This document shows positions 53,545-64,000 of a stretch of DNA of 64,000 bases, one piece after another. The notes under the pieces are model-generated. The model did no database searches and had not been told where the DNA came from. It saw only the letters and a program-made list of their open reading frames with translations. The stretch comes from Methylobacterium sp. B4 (lineage in GTDB: Bacteria; Pseudomonadota; Alphaproteobacteria; Rhizobiales; Beijerinckiaceae): positions 682,001 to 746,000 of the forward strand of contig NZ_QJJJ01000001.1 of the NCBI RefSeq assembly GCF_003201865.1. The letters run 5' to 3'. The position numbers and the translations under genes were made by a program. The stretch's first letter is position 1, and every line of letters starts with the position of its first letter.

Positions 53545-56250
53545 ATGGCTGAGGTCAGCGGACCAGGGGTGCCGGCGTCCGGTTCGATCGATCGTTCGGA
53601 GCGGCCGGGCCGGGTGGGCCTTCTGCTGATGCTGGCGGGGCTCCTCGTCGGCGCGGCGGTGGGTCTTTCGTTCGTCGCCAACGAGCAGGCGCAGCCGCTC
53701 ATTCTCGCCCTGCTGGCGCTGCTCGCCATGGCGGGCGTGTTCTTCCTGTTCGCGCTGGCGATCGGCGCGCTCCAGCTCGCCGGCCCCGCCTCCCGCGACG
53801 ACATCACCCGCGCCATCGTCGACGCCGCCCCTGCGGGCAAGCTCGTCGTCGAGGACAACGGGCGGATGATCTACGCCAACGAGGCCTATATGCGCCTGGC
53901 CGGAGGCGACAGCTTCTCGAACCTGCGCTCCATCGAGCGCATCTTCGTGGGCGCGCCCGAAGTCTCCGAGGCCGTCTATCGCCTGGCTCAAGCCGCGCGG
54001 GACGAGCGCGCCTACACCGAGGAAATCCGGATGTCGCCGCCGCCCGGCGGCGCGGCCGATCGCGACTTCGCCTGGTACCGGATCGCCGTGCGGCCGATCC
54101 AGCGCCACCGCGGCTCCGCCGCGCTCTGGACGGTGAGCGACATCACCCACGAGCGCGAGCGCCAGGAGAACGTCTTCCAGGAACTCCAGCACGCGATCGA
54201 CTATCTCGACCACGCGCCGGCGGGCTTCCTCTCGATCGATGCGGCCGGGTCGATCGTCTACATGAACGCGACCCTGGCCTCCTGGCTCGGCTACGATCTC
54301 GCCACCGTCGGCTCGGGCGGGCTCAAGCTCCTCGAGATCGCGCCGGGCGCCGACGTGCTCACCGCCGCGCCGGGCCTTCCCGGCGAGGTACGCACCGACC
54401 GCTTCGACATCGACCTGCGCCGCCGCAACGGCCAGCCGCTGCCGACTCGCCTCTACCACCGGGTCGCCTACGGGCAGGACGGGGCGCCCGGCCCCTCGCG
54501 CACCTTCGTGCTCAACCGCTCCGCCGGCTCGGATGCGGACGAGCCGCAGCGCGCGGCGGAGGTGCGGCTCGCCCGCTTCCTCAACAACAGCCCGATCGCC
54601 ATCGCCACGCTCGACCGCGACGGAAGGGTGATTCGCGCCAACGCCTCCTTCGTGCGGCTGTTCGCGGGCATGCCGCGCCAGCCCGCGGCGGAAGCCGGTC
54701 GCGAGGCGCCCGATCCGATGATGCGCGACGCCGTGCTGGAGCGCGACCGCGGTGCCATCGAGGGGGCGCTCGCGCGGGCGGCCAACGGCTTCGGCGGCCT
54801 CGACCCGATCGAGGTCGAGCTGTCGGGCCCCGGCGACCGCTCGGCCCGCGTCTGGATGAGCCCGGCCGACGCGGACGGGACGCAGAGCCCGGACGCGGAG
54901 GGCGAGACCGGCGGCGACGGCGAGCGGGTGATCCTCTACGCCCTCGACACCACGGCCCAGCGCCAGCTGGAACAGCAGATCGCCCAGACCCAGAAGATGG
55001 ACACGGTGGGCCAGCTCGCGGGCGGCATCGCCCACGACTTCAACAACGTGCTCCAGGCGATCATCGGCTACTCGGACCTGCTGCTGGCGAGCCACCGGCC
55101 GACCGACCACGCCTTCCAAGACATCATGCAGATCAAGCAGAACGCCAACCGGGCCGCGAGCTTGGTGCGCCAGCTGCTGGCCTTCTCCCGCCGCCAGACC
55201 CTGCGGCCGGAGGTGATGGATGTCGGCGAGGCGCTCTCGGACCTGACGCTCCTCCTCAAGCGCCTGCTCGGCGAGCGGGTGCAGCTCGATTTCCGCCACG
55301 GCCGCGAGATCTGGCCGATCAAGGCCGACGTGAACCAGTTCGAGCAGGTGATCGTGAACCTCGCGGTCAACGCCCGCGACGCCATGCCGGGCGGCGGCAG
55401 CCTGACGATCCGCACCACCAATTGCGCCGTCGATGCTGAGCGCCCGGTCGGCATCCCGGCGGGCGACCACGTCATGATCGAGGTGACGGACACCGGTGAG
55501 GGCATCCCGCCGGAGGTGCGCCAGAAGATCTTCGAGCCCTTCTTCACGACGAAAGAGATCGGCAAGGGCACCGGCCTCGGGCTCTCGACGGTGTTCGGCA
55601 TCGTCAACCAGTCGGGCGGCGCCATCGACGTGCAGTCGACGGTCGGCGAAGGCACCACGTTCCGCATCTACCTGCCGCGCCACGTGCCCGGCATCGAGAG
55701 CCTGCCCGAGTCGCTGCCGCCCGCGCTTCCGACCTCTTCAGCGAAGCCGGCGGCCGCGGGATCGGAGACGGACGAACGCACGGCCTCCAGGGAGGGCGAG
55801 GCAGCCTCGGCCGGCACCGGGTCGGAGTCGGCTCGCCCGGCCCGCGCGCCGGAACCGCCGAAGCCTGCCGCCGACCATACCGGCCAGGGCACCGTGCTCC
55901 TGGTGGAGGACGAGGACCCGGTGCGCGCGGTCAATTCGCGGGCCCTGTCCGCCCGCGGCTACACGGTGCTGGAGGCCGCCTCCGGCGTCGAGGCCCTGCG
56001 CCTGATCGAGGAACATGCCGAGGGCATCGACGTGGTGGTCTCCGACGTGGTCATGCCGGAGATGGACGGCCCGACCCTGCTGCGCGAGCTGCGCAAGCAC
56101 TACCCCGACCTGAAAGTAATCTTCGTCTCGGGCTACGCCGAGGATGCGTTCCGCAAGAACCTGCCCGACGGCGAGGCATTCAACTTTCTGCCCAAGCCCT
56201 TCAGCCTCAAGCAACTCGTCGAGACCGTGAAGCAGACGATGGCCGGCTGA
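53545..56250 (+). CDS. cckA: Hybrid sensor histidine kinase, CckA type
   Basis: 901 residues. Two membrane helices (~25-75), then PAS-like domains ([60 protein letters not shown]). DHp box [14 protein letters not shown] has the phosphorylated His497; ATP-binding motifs are [24 protein letters not shown] and [13 protein letters not shown] Pro-rich linker leads to a receiver domain with Asp834 in [12 protein letters not shown]. CckA passes phosphate through ChpT to CtrA, controlling the cell cycle and, in many alphaproteobacteria, flagellar genes, consistent with the flagellar genes upstream. The ATG has GGTAGGG upstream. Confidence 0.92.
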   Translation: MAEVSGPGVPASGSIDRSERPGRVGLLLMLAGLLVGAAVGLSFVANEQAQPLILALLALLAMAGVFFLFALAIGALQLAGPASRDDITRAIVDAAPAGKLVVEDNGRMIYANEAYMRLAGGDSFSNLRSIERIFVGAPEVSEAVYRLAQAARDERAYTEEIRMSPPPGGAADRDFAWYRIAVRPIQRHRGSAALWTVSDITHERERQENVFQELQHAIDYLDHAPAGFLSIDAAGSIVYMNATLASWLGYDLATVGSGGLKLLEIAPGADVLTAAPGLPGEVRTDRFDIDLRRRNGQPLPTRLYHRVAYGQDGAPGPSRTFVLNRSAGSDADEPQRAAEVRLARFLNNSPIAIATLDRDGRVIRANASFVRLFAGMPRQPAAEAGREAPDPMMRDAVLERDRGAIEGALARAANGFGGLDPIEVELSGPGDRSARVWMSPADADGTQSPDAEGETGGDGERVILYALDTTAQRQLEQQIAQTQKMDTVGQLAGGIAHDFNNVLQAIIGYSDLLLASHRPTDHAFQDIMQIKQNANRAASLVRQLLAFSRRQTLRPEVMDVGEALSDLTLLLKRLLGERVQLDFRHGREIWPIKADVNQFEQVIVNLAVNARDAMPGGGSLTIRTTNCAVDAERPVGIPAGDHVMIEVTDTGEGIPPEVRQKIFEPFFTTKEIGKGTGLGLSTVFGIVNQSGGAIDVQSTVGEGTTFRIYLPRHVPGIESLPESLPPALPTSSAKPAAAGSETDERTASREGEAASAGTGSESARPARAPEPPKPAADHTGQGTVLLVEDEDPVRAVNSRALSARGYTVLEAASGVEALRLIEEHAEGIDVVVSDVVMPEMDGPTLLRELRKHYPDLKVIFVSGYAEDAFRKNLPDGEAFNFLPKPFSLKQLVETVKQTMAG

Positions 56251-56677
56251 TCGCTCGCCGTTTCGATCGAGCGGTGCAGGCTTTCGAGAATGTGATCGGC
56301 CCTGGCGCGCAGGCGGTGCGATCTGCGGTGACGGATAGGAAAAGTTACTGTAAGTTAACTTCTTTCGCCGTGGTCGAGCCTGACGAGTGATAGACGGCGC
56401 GACTCTAGAAGGAGACGGGCGGGTGCACGGTCACGATCTCGACGACCGCACGATCGTGACGGATGTGGAATTCGCCCTCGCCGACGCGGAACGGCGCCAC
56501 GAGGTCGGAAGGGCCCTCGGTCGCGTCGTGAAGGACGACGAACTGGTGCCGTCCGCATTGAGGGGACGGGCAGGAAGCCCGCTACGTCGCGCCTTCGAAC
56601 AGCGCCAGCGGGCCTTCAGCGAATGGCGAACCGCCCGCGGCGTGCCGTAGCGTCACTCCCGTCACCGAGGCCGCACC
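56251..56677. other. Gene-poor spacer with a coding-like remnant
   Basis: 427 bp between cckA and the next gene. On the reverse strand, 56405-56581 is open with good codon use (VLHDATEGPSDLVAPFRVG, then FHIRHDRAVVEIVTVH) but has no plausible start, so it may be a gene remnant or the end of a frameshifted gene. The forward frame over the same DNA uses rare codons and looks spurious. Confidence 0.4.
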
Positions 56678-56971
56678 TCACCGCTTCACCGCGTCGTCCT
56701 TGGCCTCAATCGGTGGCTGCACCGCGTCTTCGCGCTGCGGCGCTTGCAGACCGCGGCGGACTTCGAACAATGTCATCTGCAGGAGGGTGCGCTGGCGAAA
56801 GGTCCCCAGCGAGCCCAAACGTGCTTCCGCTTGGCAGAGAAGCCGCTCGATAACCCGCAATTCTTCGAGACCGTTCGGCATCAGGATCGCCTTTGGTGCG
56901 CGCGATAGAACCATGAGACGCGTCGCACGGCTAGACCGACCTTCAGTTACAAAGGTGCGGTCTTGTGTCAT
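56678..56971 (-). CDS. Hypothetical protein
   Basis: 97 residues. The N-terminus is basic (TQDRTFVTEGRSSRATRLMV), the middle helical (GLEELRVIERLLCQAEARLG; TFRQRTLLQMTLFEVRRGL) and the end polar (VQPPIEAKDDAVKR). Charged, soluble, no recognised domain. The ATG at 56971 is the first good start; the SD is weak. It is divergent from recA, separated by 407 bp. Confidence 0.5.
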   Translation of the reverse strand: MTQDRTFVTEGRSSRATRLMVLSRAPKAILMPNGLEELRVIERLLCQAEARLGSLGTFRQRTLLQMTLFEVRRGLQAPQREDAVQPPIEAKDDAVKR

Positions 56972-57378
56972 AGACACACCGGGCTGAACAAGGATCAAAA
57001 TTTTCGGTCCACTTTTCCCCTTCTGCGACGGCCGATTCGAAGTTTTTTCGTCGCCTTGCCGACCGAAATTTGAATTCAATTCTTTACGAAACGCGCGCGG
57101 GGACCTCCCCCCGGCCAAACGTCGGAACGATATCGAACATACCCCGACCCGACATCGCTTTTCTACGCTCTGAGCCGTCGCGGGGAGTGGCGCAGAAACA
57201 TATGCCTTCCAGCAGACCGTCAGGTCGGCCCGGCTCGCATCGAGCCGGAGGCGTGGGGAAAGTAACCGCTCCCCATTTCCGCGGTCCGGCTTGCATGATG
57301 AGAACAAAACAGGTACGAAATGCATCGGCTCCGGCGGATTGAGCGCCGCGCCCCTCCCATGCATAAGGATGCCGAGCG
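56972..57378. other. recA upstream region
   Basis: 407 bp between divergent genes. Locally AT-rich (e.g. AAAATTTTCGG near 57000, TTTGAATTCAATTCTTTACG near 57069). It should contain the recA promoter and, near 57302, a possible SOS operator. No ORF with natural composition was found. Confidence 0.5.
57302..57316 (+). promoter_or_regulatory. Possible LexA (SOS) operator of recA
   Basis: GAACAAAACAGGTAC, 62 bp upstream of the recA start, differs by one base from the alphaproteobacterial LexA box GAAC-N7-GAAC. Position fits an operator over the promoter. The single mismatch leaves this uncertain. Confidence 0.4.
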
Positions 57379-58479
57379 ATGGCCCAGCCCGCGCTGAAGA
57401 TGGTGGAATCCTCGACAATGGCAGCAGCGGACAAGGACAAGTCGAAGGCGATCGAGGCTGCGCTGACGCAGATCGAGCGAGCCTTCGGCAAGGGCTCGAT
57501 CATGCGCCTTGGCAAGAACGACAAGGTGCAGGAGGTCGAAACCGTCTCGACGGGATCGCTCGGTCTCGACATCGCGCTGGGCGTCGGCGGCCTGCCGCGC
57601 GGCCGCGTGGTCGAGATCTACGGCCCCGAATCATCGGGCAAGACGACGCTGGCGCTCCACACCATCGCCGAAGCCCAGAAGAAGGGCGGCGTCTGCGCCT
57701 TCGTGGATGCGGAGCACGCCCTCGACCCGGTCTACGCGCGCAAGCTCGGCGTCAACCTTGATGACCTGCTGATCTCGCAGCCCGATACCGGCGAGCAGGC
57801 CCTCGAGATCACCGACACGCTGGTGCGCTCCGGCGCCATCGACGTGCTCGTGGTCGACTCGGTCGCCGCGCTGACCCCGCGCGCCGAGATCGAGGGCGAG
57901 ATGGGCGAGAGCCAGCCGGGCCTTCAGGCCCGCCTGATGAGCCAGGCCCTGCGCAAGCTGACCGGTTCGATCTCGCGCTCGAACTGCATGGTGATCTTCA
58001 TCAACCAGATCCGGATGAAGATCGGCGTGATGTACGGTAGCCCCGAGACGACCACGGGCGGCAACGCCCTGAAGTTCTACGCCTCGGTGCGCCTCGACAT
58101 CCGCCGCGTCTCGACCCTGAAGGACCGCGACGAGGCCATCGGCAATCAGGTCCGCGTCAAGGTCGTCAAGAACAAGGTCGCGCCGCCCTTCAAGCAGGTC
58201 GAGTTCGACATCATGTTCGGCGAGGGCGTCTCGAAGGTGGGCGAGTTGGTCGATCTCGGCGTGAAGGCCGGCATCGTCGAGAAGGCGGGTGCGTGGTTCT
58301 CCTACGACAGCCAGCGCCTCGGCCAGGGCCGCGAGAACGCCAAAGGCTTCCTGCGCGACAATCCCGATATCGCCAACAAGATCGAGGCGTCGATCCGGCA
58401 GAATTCGGGCCTGGTCGCCGACCGGATCCTGGAGAACGCCAAGCCGACCGCCGACGACCTCGACGAGGGCGAGGCCTAA
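57379..58479 (+). CDS. recA: Recombinase A
   Basis: 366 residues. Walker A is GPESSGKT (82-89), Walker [31 protein letters not shown] carries the L2 DNA-binding loop, and [14 protein letters not shown] the core strand. The C-terminus is acidic (DDLDEGEA). It forms ATP-dependent filaments on single-stranded DNA for strand exchange and triggers LexA cleavage. Start [20 protein letters not shown]: the ATG at 57379 follows AAGGATGCC; an internal Met at residue 14 is nearer the usual family start. Confidence 0.98.
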   Translation: MAQPALKMVESSTMAAADKDKSKAIEAALTQIERAFGKGSIMRLGKNDKVQEVETVSTGSLGLDIALGVGGLPRGRVVEIYGPESSGKTTLALHTIAEAQKKGGVCAFVDAEHALDPVYARKLGVNLDDLLISQPDTGEQALEITDTLVRSGAIDVLVVDSVAALTPRAEIEGEMGESQPGLQARLMSQALRKLTGSISRSNCMVIFINQIRMKIGVMYGSPETTTGGNALKFYASVRLDIRRVSTLKDRDEAIGNQVRVKVVKNKVAPPFKQVEFDIMFGEGVSKVGELVDLGVKAGIVEKAGAWFSYDSQRLGQGRENAKGFLRDNPDIANKIEASIRQNSGLVADRILENAKPTADDLDEGEA

Positions 58480-58506
58480 TCCGCCCCGCTCCGTTGCGGA
58501 ACGAAA

Positions 58507-58540
58507 AAGCCCGCCGCGAGGAATCGCGGCGGGCTTTCTT
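58507..58540. terminator. Bidirectional terminator between recA and GST
   Basis: A perfect 13-bp stem (AAGCCCGCCGCGA/TCGCGGCGGGCTT) with a GGAA tetraloop, followed by TTTCTT on the forward strand and by TTTTT on the reverse, so it can end both convergent genes. Confidence 0.9.
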
Positions 58541-58559
58541 CTGACACGACGGCGAGAGG

Positions 58560-59162
58560 TCAGGCCGCTGCGTGTCTCGCATCGAATTCGGCCGCGAAGC
58601 GGGCACCGGGCCGATCGGTGCAGCGGTCGACCCAGGCGTCGATCACCGGCTCGCCGGGCTTGCCGAACCACGCATAGGGCGAGTGCAGCAGGAGGTCGGC
58701 GGCGGTGAAGCGATCACCGAGCAGGAAGGGCCTGTCCGTCAGCGCCTCGGCGAGCCGCGCCTTGATGTCGGCGCTGGTGCGGAAGGTGCGCGCGATGGCG
58801 GGGTGGTCGAGCCCGATCGCCTCGAGGGTCAGGACCGGCTCGACCACGCCGGCATACCACGCGAACCAGCTTAGATAGGCGCCGCGCTGCCTGTGGCCGG
58901 GGGCAATGCCCAACCCCGCCTCCGGAAACAGCTCGGCGAGGTACGGGATGATCGCACTCGACTCTCGCACCAGGACGCCGTCGTGGTCGAGGAGCGGCAC
59001 CTTGCCCTCCGGGTGGGGATTGCGTGCATCGCGCGCGCCAGACCCGTCCATCCGCGGGATCGTGACGGTCTCGATCCTCACCGCATCCAGAGCATCGAGT
59101 TCCTTGAGCAGTGCGACGATGCGGGTGGAGCGGCTTCGCGGTACGTGGAACAGGGTGATCAT
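58560..59162 (-). CDS. Glutathione S-transferase family protein
   Basis: 200 residues. N-terminal thioredoxin fold: FHVPRSRSTRIVALLKEL with the catalytic Ser/Arg region, HPEGKVPLLDHDGVLVRESS with the cis-Pro and ES glutathione motif; C-domain ends DRPFLLGDRFTAADLLLHSP, the N-capping box. Substrate unknown. It is divergently transcribed from a WYL-type regulator 74 bp away, which probably controls it. Confidence 0.87.
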   Translation of the reverse strand: MITLFHVPRSRSTRIVALLKELDALDAVRIETVTIPRMDGSGARDARNPHPEGKVPLLDHDGVLVRESSAIIPYLAELFPEAGLGIAPGHRQRGAYLSWFAWYAGVVEPVLTLEAIGLDHPAIARTFRTSADIKARLAEALTDRPFLLGDRFTAADLLLHSPYAWFGKPGEPVIDAWVDRCTDRPGARFAAEFDARHAAA

Positions 59163-59236
59163 CGGCGGCCTCCAGCTGGCAGGTTGACGAGAGACGGTGT
59201 AGCCGAGCTCACCTGCCAGTTTCCGTCAGTTGGGTG

Positions 59237-59944
59237 ATGGCGCGTACCGATCGACTGTTCCGGCTCCTGCACGCGATGCGCATCCTGCCCGCGCCGGTCA
59301 CCGCGGCGCGGCTCGCGGAGGAAACCGGGGTGTCCCTGCGCTCCCTTTATCGCGACATCGACAGCCTGCGCGCGGCCGGCGCCCGCATCGAGGGCGAGCG
59401 GGGCTACGGCTACCGGCTGATCGAGGACATTGCCCTGCCGCCGCAGACCTTCGACCGGATCGAGATCGAGGCGCTGGTGCTCGGCCTCGCCGAGGTCCGC
59501 CACATGGGCGATCCGGCCCTGGCCGAGGCGGCGGCCTCGGCTCTGGCGAAGGTCGCGGCGACGCTGCCCGACCGGACCGAGCAGCATCTCCTCCACGCCG
59601 TCTCGCAGGTCCGCCGCTTCGAATCGCGTTTCCCCAGGATTCCCGACATGGAAACGATCCGGGCCGGGTGCTGGCGCGAGGAAGCCCTGGCGCTGCGCTA
59701 CGCGGACAAGGACGGCGCGGTCACCGAGCGACAGATCCTGCCGCTCTCCATCGTCTATCTCGACAGCAAGATGACGCTGCTGGCGTGGTGCTGTCTGCGC
59801 GAGGCGTTCCGCATGTTCCGGCTGGACCGCATCGAGGCGGTGCGGATGGCGGGAACGAGCTTCCGGCCGCGGCGGGTGACGCTTCTGCGGGGCTATCTCG
59901 CCGAACTCCGCGGCGCCTTTGGGCCGAGCGCCGAGCCGACGTGA
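59237..59944 (+). CDS. YafY-type transcriptional regulator (HTH plus WYL domain)
   Basis: 235 residues. N-terminal winged [23 protein letters not shown], then [20 protein letters not shown] and GAYGYRLI-like [15 protein letters not shown]. The C-terminal WYL domain is degenerate ([19 protein letters not shown] then [19 protein letters not shown]), keeping the R-x-F-R-LDRI core. WYL regulators sense nucleotides or other ligands. The divergent GST gene is the likely target. The ATG at 59237 is preferred over an adjacent GTG. Confidence 0.88.
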   Translation: MARTDRLFRLLHAMRILPAPVTAARLAEETGVSLRSLYRDIDSLRAAGARIEGERGYGYRLIEDIALPPQTFDRIEIEALVLGLAEVRHMGDPALAEAAASALAKVAATLPDRTEQHLLHAVSQVRRFESRFPRIPDMETIRAGCWREEALALRYADKDGAVTERQILPLSIVYLDSKMTLLAWCCLREAFRMFRLDRIEAVRMAGTSFRPRRVTLLRGYLAELRGAFGPSAEPT

Positions 59945-60038
59945 CTTGCACAGCTTCGGCCCGTATGAGGGCGCGAGACTTTCCGCCGTGCTGTCCTCAG
60001 CCGGTTCCCCGACGCGACTTGATTTCCGAGCCTATCCG

Positions 60039-62717
<2,679 letters not shown>

Positions 62718-62903
62718 CGGAAAAACATCCGCCGCACGGTTGTCGGGAGAAATCGCTCGCGGCTCACGGAACGGTGAGGCGGATCGCGGCTTGGTTGGCC
62801 GCGATCTCCTCTCCTGCCCGGCCCGCCGCCGAGCCGTCCCCATCCGGGTCCTGCACGCAGAGTGTTTGGGCGCGGGTGCCGGACGCCAACCGCCCGTGAC
62901 GCG

Positions 62904-63968
62904 ATGAAACTCTTCCGCTGCCAATCCTGCGACAACGTTCTCTATTTCGAGAACCGTACCTGCGAGCGCTGCGGGCACCGGCTCGCCTACCTGCCGCAGC
63001 TCGGGCAGATCTCGGCCCTGGAGCCGGCGGGCGACAACAACGCCTGGACGCCGCTGGCGGCGCCCGGCACCTCCAGCTTCCTCTGCACCAACGCCGCGCA
63101 CGACACCTGCAACTGGCTGGTGCCGCCGGGCTCCACCGACGCCTTCTGCCTCGCCTGCCGCCATAACGGCACCGTGCCGGATGTGAGCGACCCGGTGAAT
63201 CTGGAGCGCTGGCGCGAGATGGAATACGCCAAGCACCGGCTGTTCTACACCTTGCTGCGCTGGAACCTGCCGCTCACGACCCGCGCCGAGGATCCCGAGC
63301 ACGGCCTGATCTTCAATTTCCTGGCCGATCCGCCGAACGCCGACGCGCCCAAGGTGATGACCGGGCACGAGAACGGCATCATCACCATCGCCCTCGTCGA
63401 GGCCGACCCGGCTGAGCGCGAGAAGCGCCGCACCTCCATGGGCGAGCCCTACCGGACGCTGCTCGGGCATTTCCGCCACGAGGTCGGGCACCATTACTGG
63501 GACATCCTCGTGCGCGACGCGGGCAAGCTGGAGCCCTGCCGGGCGGTGTTCGGCGACGATTCGCAGGATTACGGCGCGGCGCTCCAGCGCCACTACGACC
63601 AGGGCCCGCCGCCGAACTGGCAGGAGACCTTCGTCTCGGCCTACGCCACCACACACCCCTGGGAGGATTTCGCCGAGACCTGGGCGCATTACCTCCACAT
63701 CGTCGACACGCTGGAGATGGCGAGCGCCTTTGGGATGCAGGTGAAGCCCAAGGCCGATATCGAGGGCGAACTCGCGGCGCATGTCGATTTCGACCCCTAC
63801 CGGGCCGAAAACATCGAGCGGATCATCGATGCGTGGCTGCCCTTCGTCTTCGCCATGAACAGCGTCAGCCGGGCCATGGGCGAGGGTGACCTCTATCCCT
63901 TCGTACTGGCCCCGGCGGTGGTGACGAAGCTCGGCTTCATCCACGACCTCGTGCACGGCCGGGTCTGA
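62904..63968 (+). CDS. Zinc-ribbon metallopeptidase-like protein
   Basis: 354 residues. The N-terminal zinc ribbon reads FRCQSCDNVLYFENRTCERC (four Cys); further cysteines follow at SSFLCTN, DTCNWL and FCLACRHNG. The C-terminal domain has HEVGHHYWD (192-200), an HExxH zinc site, and downstream EDFAETWAHYLHIVDTLE, which likely supplies the third ligand. It matches the putative zinc-binding metallopeptidase family common in alphaproteobacteria; substrate unknown. The ATG at 62904 starts at MKLFRCQSC. 186 bp separate it from alaS. Confidence 0.8.
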   Translation: MKLFRCQSCDNVLYFENRTCERCGHRLAYLPQLGQISALEPAGDNNAWTPLAAPGTSSFLCTNAAHDTCNWLVPPGSTDAFCLACRHNGTVPDVSDPVNLERWREMEYAKHRLFYTLLRWNLPLTTRAEDPEHGLIFNFLADPPNADAPKVMTGHENGIITIALVEADPAEREKRRTSMGEPYRTLLGHFRHEVGHHYWDILVRDAGKLEPCRAVFGDDSQDYGAALQRHYDQGPPPNWQETFVSAYATTHPWEDFAETWAHYLHIVDTLEMASAFGMQVKPKADIEGELAAHVDFDPYRAENIERIIDAWLPFVFAMNSVSRAMGEGDLYPFVLAPAVVTKLGFIHDLVHGRV

Positions 63969-64000
63969 GGCCGCCTCCGGGGGACGTGCCTCAGGCGCGG

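Noticed and set aside
56387..56650. An 87-codon forward ORF after cckA
   Set aside because: Rare codons such as ATA and CTA near the start, no ribosome-binding site; the reverse frame has better codon use.

Overview
The window is chromosomal DNA of a high-GC alphaproteobacterium, most likely a Methylobacterium/Methylorubrum relative. This is an inference from strong G/C third positions, a CckA-type hybrid kinase beside flagellar genes, a cobalamin-controlled TonB receptor, a CIO-type quinol oxidase, many small lineage-restricted proteins, and the recA/alaS and maf/yacG/tRNA-Phe arrangements. No rRNA operon or CRISPR array is present.

Layout. 1-5 kb: type II NADH dehydrogenase (cut by the edge), a zeta-type GST, small oxygenase-like and DUF1508 proteins, and aconitase acnA. 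5.5-8 kb: ccmA-ccmB, three small exported or membrane proteins, and a probable small RNA. 8.3-11 kb: a cobalamin riboswitch reading into a TonB-dependent receptor. 11-14.3 kb: small secreted and membrane proteins, a six-cysteine knottin-like mini-protein and a ClC antiporter. 14.4-19 kb: an RND efflux pump and its adaptor. 19.2-21.9 kb: cioA-cioB plus a tiny subunit-like protein. 22-24.7 kb: a gene-poor, apparently decayed stretch ending at tRNA-Thr(CGU). 24.9-26 kb: maf, yacG and tRNA-Phe(GAA).

26.0-34.0 kb is an 8-kb genomic island in the 3' end of tRNA-Phe, bounded by an exact 19-bp direct repeat of the tRNA end. It carries an excisionase-like protein, a tyrosine integrase broken by one in-frame amber codon, a possible HUH replication/nicking protein, a serine recombinase, and as cargo a single-polypeptide MmeI-like (type IIL) restriction-modification enzyme.

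34-49.5 kb: two related-looking mini membrane proteins, an ABC exporter, aldose epimerase, molbindin, DUF2293, rplM-rpsI, two transglutaminase-like proteases, lutABC for lactate oxidation, ccmC-ccmD-ccmG, an L-2-hydroxyglutarate oxidase-like enzyme and an unusually long FliO. 49.8-53.4 kb: flgB-flgC-fliE-fliQ-fliR-flhB. 53.5-56.3 kb: cckA. 56.7-64 kb: recA, a GST with a divergent WYL-type regulator, alaS and a zinc metallopeptidase-like protein.

Functionally, cytochrome c maturation is split between two loci 38 kb apart; respiration is served by Ndh, CioAB and the Lut lactate system; and the flagellar export genes sit beside the cell-cycle kinase CckA. The least explained items are the Cys-rich peptide at 12.5 kb, the Rep-like gene and a small antisense gene in the island, the 34-kb mini membrane proteins and the candidate sRNA at 8.1 kb.
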